From: Bacteroidota bacterium
Lineage (GTDB): Bacteria > Bacteroidota > Bacteroidia > Bacteroidales > VadinHA17
Direction: 5' to 3'
NCBI GenBank assembly: GCA_030593185.1
Contig: JAUVHQ010000040.1
Coordinates: 1 to 11,949 of the forward strand
DNA length: 11,949 nt
The notes under the pieces are model-generated. The model was not told where the DNA came from, ran no database searches, and saw nothing but the letters and a program-made list of their open reading frames with translations. The position numbers and the translations under genes are program-made. This document shows positions 7,980 to 11,949 of the stretch, one piece after another. Each line of letters begins with the position of its first letter. Position 1 is the first letter of the stretch.

Positions 7980-8633
7980 ATGAAAAGCTTAAAAGTTAAG
8001 CGATTGGATATTGACGATGAAAAACCGGCCCTGGAAAAAATATCAAAACTATTGGATAAACTGGGACAGGGTTATGAAATTAACCAGTTGCCCTGGAAGA
8101 ATTTTTCATATCAACCGGATGTAAGATTTAATATTGCTTATGGAGAGAAAGAATTGTATCTGAAGTACTATGTAACCGAAAATTACATACGGGCAAAACA
8201 TGATAAATCAAATCAGATGGTGTGTGAAGACAGTTGTGTTGAGTTTTTTGTTTCTCCTTCAAACGATGGTGTTTATTACAATTTTGAATTTAATTGTATT
8301 GGTACATGTTTACTTGGGAAGGGTAGATCGCGTAAAAACAGCAAAGTTTTAGATCCGGGAGTGATTGAAGGAATCCGAAGGATTTCCACCCTCGGAAATC
8401 AGCCATTTGAAGAAAGATCAGGGAAGTTTTACTGGGAACTGACAATTGCCATTCCTTTAGAATCTTTCACTAAACATAAATTGTCAGAATTGAAAGGGAA
8501 AAAATTCAGAGCGAATTTTTATAAATGCGGTGATAAACTTTCCGAAATGCATTATTTAACATGGAACAGGGTTAAAACTAACAACCCTGATTTTCACCAG
8601 CCTGCTTTTTTTGGAGAAATAGAATTTTGTTGA
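7980..8633 (+). CDS. Carbohydrate-binding family 9-like domain protein, no signal peptide
   Basis: This is a 217-residue single-domain protein resembling the CBM9-like fold (the group related to the xylanase CBM9 sandwich). Supporting blocks are YLKYYVTENYIRAKH (about 60-74), DSCVEFFVSP (83-92) with YYNFEFNCIG after it, RANFYKCGD near residue 180, and the ending HYLTWNRVKTNNPDFHQPAFFGEIEF. The pattern of one strand carrying D-x-x-x-E-F-F and a closing W-x-x-V...P-x-F-H-x-P-x-x-F-G is typical of these proteins in Bacteroidota. The N-terminus (MKSLKVKRLDID) has no signal peptide or lipobox, which is unusual for a carbohydrate-binding module and points to a cytoplasmic protein. It is separated by 11 bases from the ROK kinase and is almost surely co-transcribed. 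An ATG at 7976 is out of frame. Binding partner and role are unknown. Confidence 0.75.
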   Translation: MKSLKVKRLDIDDEKPALEKISKLLDKLGQGYEINQLPWKNFSYQPDVRFNIAYGEKELYLKYYVTENYIRAKHDKSNQMVCEDSCVEFFVSPSNDGVYYNFEFNCIGTCLLGKGRSRKNSKVLDPGVIEGIRRISTLGNQPFEERSGKFYWELTIAIPLESFTKHKLSELKGKKFRANFYKCGDKLSEMHYLTWNRVKTNNPDFHQPAFFGEIEFC

Positions 8634-8729
8634 TGTTTTTTTTTCTCCACAAAATAAATTATTTTTAAAAGTTAGTAGTAGAAATAAAAATTTGTAACTA
8701 ATGAATATTTGACTAAAATATAATTTAAC

Positions 8730-9935
8730 ATGAAAGGCAATGCTATTATTGGACAATCGGGCGGACCCACAGCTGTTATAAATGCCAGTCTTGCAGGTGT
8801 GATAGAAAAAACCCGGAAATCGGAAAAAATAGCGGATATATATGGCATGAAATTCGGAATTGAGGGTTTTATGCAGGAGAAAATTATTGATCTTGGAAAT
8901 CAAACTGATAAAATTATCTCAGGGCTAAGAACTACTCCCTCTTCTGCTCTTGGTTCATCAAGACATAAATTACAACAGCAGGATTTCCCTAAAATAATGA
9001 AAGTGCTTAAAAAATATAATATCAGGTACTTTTTTATGATTGGCGGGAATGATACAATGGACACTATCAATAGAATTGAATCATACTGTAATGATAATGG
9101 TTATGAAATTGTTGGAACAGGAATACCCAAAACTGTTGATAACGATCTATATGGCACAGACCATACACCGGGTTTTCCCTCTGCTGCACGAACAAATATT
9201 CTTAATGTTATGCAGGCAGGAATTCTTGCACGCGATATGCAAAAGGTGGATAAATTTGTAATTTATCAGACAATCGGAAGAGATGCGGGATGGCTTGCTG
9301 CGGCAACAGCATTGGCAAAACGAAAAGAAGAAGATGCGCCGCATTTAATATATACCCCCGAATTTTATTTCAATAAAAAAGAATTCCTGAAAGATGCAGG
9401 GTTATGCATTGATAAATATGGTTGGGTTTCAGTTGTTTGCGGAGAAGGATTGAAATTTGAAAATGGTACCCCGGTAAGCGCATCAAAGACGCAGGACAAA
9501 TTTAGCAATGTTGAATTTGGAGCAATGGGTGGATCAAGCGTTGGGATGAACCTTCATAAAATGATAGCAGATGAATATGGATACAGGGGAGAATTTCAAA
9601 TTACCGAATCGCTTATTATGTGTGATGCTGACAGAACTGTGAGTCTTGACCGTAGAGAAGCCTTTATTTGTGGTATTGAAGCAGTTAAACTGGCTGAAAA
9701 ATGCCGGTCGGGATATATGATTGCCCTGGAAAGAAAATCAGATAATCCATATAAAATTAAATATACCAAAGTATTACTCAGTGATGTAGCTATTAAAGCA
9801 AAGCCAATGCCTCAGGAATATTTTAATAAAAAAGGCAATTTCGTCAATAAAAAATTCATTGAGTATATTAAACCGTTAATTGGAAAACTGCCTGAGTTTG
9901 TTGAACTGGAAAATAAAACAATAAAACAAGGATAG
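8730..9935 (+). CDS. pfp: 6-phosphofructokinase, pyrophosphate-dependent type (PPi-PFK)
   Basis: PFK-family enzyme of 401 residues, phosphorylating fructose-6-phosphate to fructose-1,6-bisphosphate. GQSGGPT (8-14) is the nucleotide/PPi loop. IGGNDT (104-109) places Asp108 where ATP-dependent E. coli PfkA has Gly104. GIPKTVDND (131-139) has Lys134 where E. coli has Gly124, with Asp137 as the expected catalytic base. The Asp plus Lys pair is the accepted signature of PPi-dependent enzymes, which are reversible. IGRDAGW (182-188) is the sugar-phosphate loop. The overall form resembles the roughly 400-residue clostridial and spirochaete PPi-PFKs. Asn107 in place of the usual Asp in GGDD may be a subfamily trait. 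The gene is 96 bases after the CBM9-like gene across an AT-rich spacer with no clear terminator, so it may be in the same transcript or have its own promoter. Some PPi-PFKs also accept sedoheptulose-7-phosphate. Confidence 0.88.
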   Translation: MKGNAIIGQSGGPTAVINASLAGVIEKTRKSEKIADIYGMKFGIEGFMQEKIIDLGNQTDKIISGLRTTPSSALGSSRHKLQQQDFPKIMKVLKKYNIRYFFMIGGNDTMDTINRIESYCNDNGYEIVGTGIPKTVDNDLYGTDHTPGFPSAARTNILNVMQAGILARDMQKVDKFVIYQTIGRDAGWLAAATALAKRKEEDAPHLIYTPEFYFNKKEFLKDAGLCIDKYGWVSVVCGEGLKFENGTPVSASKTQDKFSNVEFGAMGGSSVGMNLHKMIADEYGYRGEFQITESLIMCDADRTVSLDRREAFICGIEAVKLAEKCRSGYMIALERKSDNPYKIKYTKVLLSDVAIKAKPMPQEYFNKKGNFVNKKFIEYIKPLIGKLPEFVELENKTIKQG

Positions 9936-9946
9936 AATGAAACGAG

Positions 9947-9994
9947 CCCCGAAAAAAATCGGGGTGAGCTATCCCGACAATGTCGGGACTGGCT
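9947..9994. other. Pair of GC-rich hairpins between pfp and the PIG-L gene
   Basis: CCCCGA (9947-9952) and TCGGGG (9959-9964) form a 6-bp stem around six A. TCCCGACA (9972-9979) and TGTCGGGA (9981-9988) form a near-perfect palindrome, with a further AGC/GCT pairing outside it. The block is strikingly GC-rich for this spacer. No T-run follows either stem, so a rho-independent terminator is unlikely. An mRNA-stabilising or processing structure, or a dispersed REP-like repeat, fits better. Confidence 0.6.
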
Positions 9995-10025
9995 ATGTGA
10001 CCGTTGAAAATTAAATTATAAACAC

Positions 10026-10814
10026 ATGAAACGAAAATTTAATAAAGTTGTGCTGGCTTTTCATGCACATCCGGATGACACGGAAGCCTTTGCTTCAGGA
10101 ACCCTGAAACTTTTAAAGGACAAAGGATATAAGATTATTATTGCTACTATGACTGCCGGAGGAATGGGGGGGATAAATTCGACGGAGCAAAAAACTATTG
10201 AAACAAGAAAAACGGAAGCCCGTAAAGCGGCTGATGTTCTTGATGCTGACTATTATTGCTTTAATGGCAGAGATGGCTTCCTGTTTGATACTGAAGAATT
10301 AAGAATTGAGTCCCTTGAATTGATGAGAAAGGTGAAGGCGGGAATTGTATTTACTCATCTGCCAATTGATTATCATAGTGACCATAGAACCACCTGCAAC
10401 ATTGTTGAAACAGCAGCAATGATATCGTCATTGCCTAATGTCCCTTGTAAGGAAGCCCCGCTTGAAGTAACACCTTTGTTATATCATACCGCTCCTTTAA
10501 CATTATCAGATCCATTGGGCTCTGAGATACACCCCCCTCATTTTTTTGTGGATATAACATCTGTTATTGACACTAAAATGGAAATGCTTACTTATCATAA
10601 ATCTCAAATGGAACTTATGAAGCATATGCATAAAATAAATGATTTTTTTGGCCTGATGAAAAAGGCAAACGTGGATTACGGTAAGATGGTAGGAATTGAC
10701 TATGCAGAAATTTTTTGGCAACATCTTGGCGGGGGATTTCAAAAGGAACCACAAATACAGGATGACATAAAAGAATTTATTATAAATAACGGTAAAAAGG
10801 CGAGATTTGATTGA
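10026..10814 (+). CDS. PIG-L / LmbE family zinc-dependent N-deacetylase
   Basis: This is a 262-residue single-domain deacetylase of the PIG-L/LmbE superfamily, whose members usually remove the N-acetyl group from GlcNAc-containing substrates (MshB, BshB, PIG-L, archaeal diacetylchitobiose deacetylase). The start VVLAFHAHPDDTE (8-20) supplies the zinc ligands His15 and Asp18 and the likely base Asp17. IDYHSDHRTT (114-123) supplies the third ligand His120. FVDIT (near 180) and YHKSQM are also usual for the superfamily. No signal peptide is present, so the enzyme should act in the cytoplasm on a small molecule, perhaps a sugar phosphate. It lies 90 bases after pfp and before a SIS-domain gene related to GlcN-6-P enzymes, which supports an amino-sugar substrate. 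Its motif differs from the SPHPDDD form in the LmbE domain fused to NagB in some Bacteroidota. The exact substrate is not known. Confidence 0.88.
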   Translation: MKRKFNKVVLAFHAHPDDTEAFASGTLKLLKDKGYKIIIATMTAGGMGGINSTEQKTIETRKTEARKAADVLDADYYCFNGRDGFLFDTEELRIESLELMRKVKAGIVFTHLPIDYHSDHRTTCNIVETAAMISSLPNVPCKEAPLEVTPLLYHTAPLTLSDPLGSEIHPPHFFVDITSVIDTKMEMLTYHKSQMELMKHMHKINDFFGLMKKANVDYGKMVGIDYAEIFWQHLGGGFQKEPQIQDDIKEFIINNGKKARFD

Positions 10815-10854
10815 TATTTTATACTAATTTTGATAATTCACAAAGGCAAAAGCT

Positions 10855-10985
10855 AAGGCTGAGGCTAAGGAAAATAAAAGGGTTTAGAATTTTAAGAGAA
10901 TATATGTATATATGCAATAAAAATTCAAAATGAAAGCTGCAAATTTAATATGTGCTAATAACATCTTAACCTTAGCCTTAGCCTT
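10855..10985. repeat. 131-bp element with GGCTAAGG-type inverted ends
   Basis: AAGGCTGAGGCTAAGG (10855-10870) and CCTTAGCCTTAGCCTT (10970-10985) are inverted copies matching at 15 of 16 bases and enclosing 99 bp of AT-rich sequence. Each end is itself built from repeated GCTAAG-like hexamers. The element occupies the middle of the 248-bp spacer between the PIG-L and SIS genes, which otherwise holds nothing recognisable. It encodes nothing and is either a small non-autonomous repeat or a long hairpin at the transcript level. Confidence 0.6.
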
Positions 10986-11062
10986 TAATACTAAAATGTT
11001 TATTAGAATGATATAATTTATTATAAATCAACAAAGTTAACCCCAATAAATCTAAACATAAT

Positions 11063-11949
11063 ATGGAACAGAATAATAAGAAGTATTCAAAATATGCTCT
11101 TGTTGAAGAGATGCTTGAAATTACAGAGGTTATAAAAAACTTTGATCCATCAGTATCAGGAAGGTTTATTCCCCCGATTCGTGAAAAAGGAAGACTGTTT
11201 CTTACCGGCGAGGGAAGCAGCAGAATATTCCCTGCAAAAAGAGCTATTTATGAGGCATTGAAAAAAGGAAACCTGTTACCGGTTTCAACAGAGGGAGCAA
11301 CACAGGCACTTGAATATAATTTAACTAATTATGCTGTATTCGGGGCTTCTAATTCCGGTAAGACAAAAGAGATAGTCAGGTTGTTCGAAAAACTCAAAAA
11401 CAATGGGCATAATGCCCTGTTTGGACTAACAGCAAATAACGATACACCACTCGAAAGTATGTGCAGGGATACACATGTATTAAATTGCGGGAAGGAAAAA
11501 GCTGTTGCTGCCACAAAATCGGTTGTTGAACAGGCTTTGTTTTACGACAGCCTTATACATCATCTTACTGATGAAAAAATGGAGGGGTTAAATGAACTAT
11601 CAGAACAGGTTGATAAAGCCATGAAGCAAAATATCGAATCCAGAATGATTGAACAATTAAAAAATGCAGACATTATATATTTTGCCGGTCGAAATACAGG
11701 TGTTGTTGAAGAACTTACACTAAAAACCAATGAAATTACCAGGAAAAGATCAGATTTTCTTGAAGGAACATATTTGCTTCATGGAATTGAAGAGATTATG
11801 GATAAAAACGAAGTTGTAATTTTAGTTGAACCTTTCGAAAGTGAGGAAGAAAAAATTAAAGAATGCCTTGTAAAAGGTGTTGGAATGAAAGTTATTTCAA
11901 TTTCTGCCAGGGAAACATCATTTCCAACTATAAAGATCCCGGATGGTGG
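11063..11949 (+). CDS. Double SIS-domain protein, GlmS-isomerase / GlcN-6-P deaminase-like, cut by the right window edge
   Basis: An open frame of 295 codons runs from the ATG at 11063 off the end of the window. It resembles the isomerase half of GlmS and the SIS-type sugar-phosphate deaminases (NagB-II, archaeal GlmD, AgaS). The first SIS domain carries TGEGSSR (48-54), SNSGKT (96-101, compare SQSGET of GlmS) and EKAVAATKS (145-153, compare VASTK). The second begins near IIYFAGRNTG and contains Glu224 and His240, spaced 16 residues apart exactly like catalytic Glu488 and His504 of E. coli GlmS. There is no N-terminal glutamine amidotransferase domain, so it cannot be a full GlmS; deamination/isomerisation of glucosamine-6-phosphate or a related phosphosugar is the likely role. 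The C-terminal tail, where GlmS has Lys603, lies outside the window. It follows the PIG-L deacetylase, which suits consecutive steps. Confidence 0.82.
   Translation, partial: MEQNNKKYSKYALVEEMLEITEVIKNFDPSVSGRFIPPIREKGRLFLTGEGSSRIFPAKRAIYEALKKGNLLPVSTEGATQALEYNLTNYAVFGASNSGKTKEIVRLFEKLKNNGHNALFGLTANNDTPLESMCRDTHVLNCGKEKAVAATKSVVEQALFYDSLIHHLTDEKMEGLNELSEQVDKAMKQNIESRMIEQLKNADIIYFAGRNTGVVEELTLKTNEITRKRSDFLEGTYLLHGIEEIMDKNEVVILVEPFESEEEKIKECLVKGVGMKVISISARETSFPTIKIPDG

Noticed and set aside
7976..7999. Alternative ATG at 7976 for the CBM9-like gene
   Set aside because: It is in another frame and meets a stop after seven codons; the ATG at 7980 opens the full domain.
8691..8711. TTTG (8691) plus AATATTTG (8704) as a promoter for pfp
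   Set aside because: The two boxes are only 9 bases apart, far short of the usual Bacteroidota spacing of about 19-21, and the -7 box misses its first T.
9947..9994. Hairpins after pfp considered as a rho-independent terminator
   Set aside because: Neither stem is followed by a T-run on the + strand, unlike the clear terminator at 5428-5460.

Overview
The window looks like a chromosomal segment of an AT-rich Bacteroidota genome, probably Bacteroidales-like. The evidence is the gene families (the Ig-like lipoprotein with its typical C-terminal block, a four-domain M16 lipoprotein peptidase, an FGHS-type sugar MFS and a Bacteroidota-type ROK kinase), the absence of obvious Shine-Dalgarno sequences, and several TAnnTTTG promoter boxes. 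No tRNA, rRNA, CRISPR array, transposase or phage gene was seen.

Left part (1-5460), cell envelope. A partial lgt (prolipoprotein diacylglyceryl transferase) runs leftward off the window. Diverging from it is a GTG-started Ig-like lipoprotein gene, then a 197-bp imperfect palindrome, then a large M16 zinc-peptidase lipoprotein closed by a clear rho-independent terminator. Both rightward genes encode lipobox cysteines, so their products are expected substrates of Lgt.

Right part (5534-11949), sugar metabolism, all on the + strand. In order: an FGHS-type sugar/H+ symporter, a ROK sugar kinase, a small cytoplasmic-looking carbohydrate-binding family 9-like protein, a 6-phosphofructokinase carrying both pyrophosphate-type signature residues, a PIG-L/LmbE zinc deacetylase, and a double-SIS protein that is cut by the right edge but keeps the GlmS-type Glu/His pair with identical spacing. 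Together these suggest import, phosphorylation, N-deacetylation and deamination/isomerisation of an amino sugar to fructose-6-phosphate, followed by PPi-dependent phosphorylation. Deacetylase and deaminase of these types would replace NagA and NagB. This pathway is an inference from family membership and gene order; substrate specificity is not readable from the sequence.

The spacers are unusually structured. Besides the palindrome at 2249-2445 there are a TTTAG(N)CATT repeat cluster (6845-6946), a pair of GC-rich hairpins (9947-9994) and a 131-bp element with 15/16-matching GGCTAAGG inverted ends (10855-10985). They appear to be four unrelated small non-coding repeat elements, three of them between genes of the sugar cluster. 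The other spacers (311-428, 5461-5589, 8634-8729) are AT-rich and show only candidate promoter boxes.
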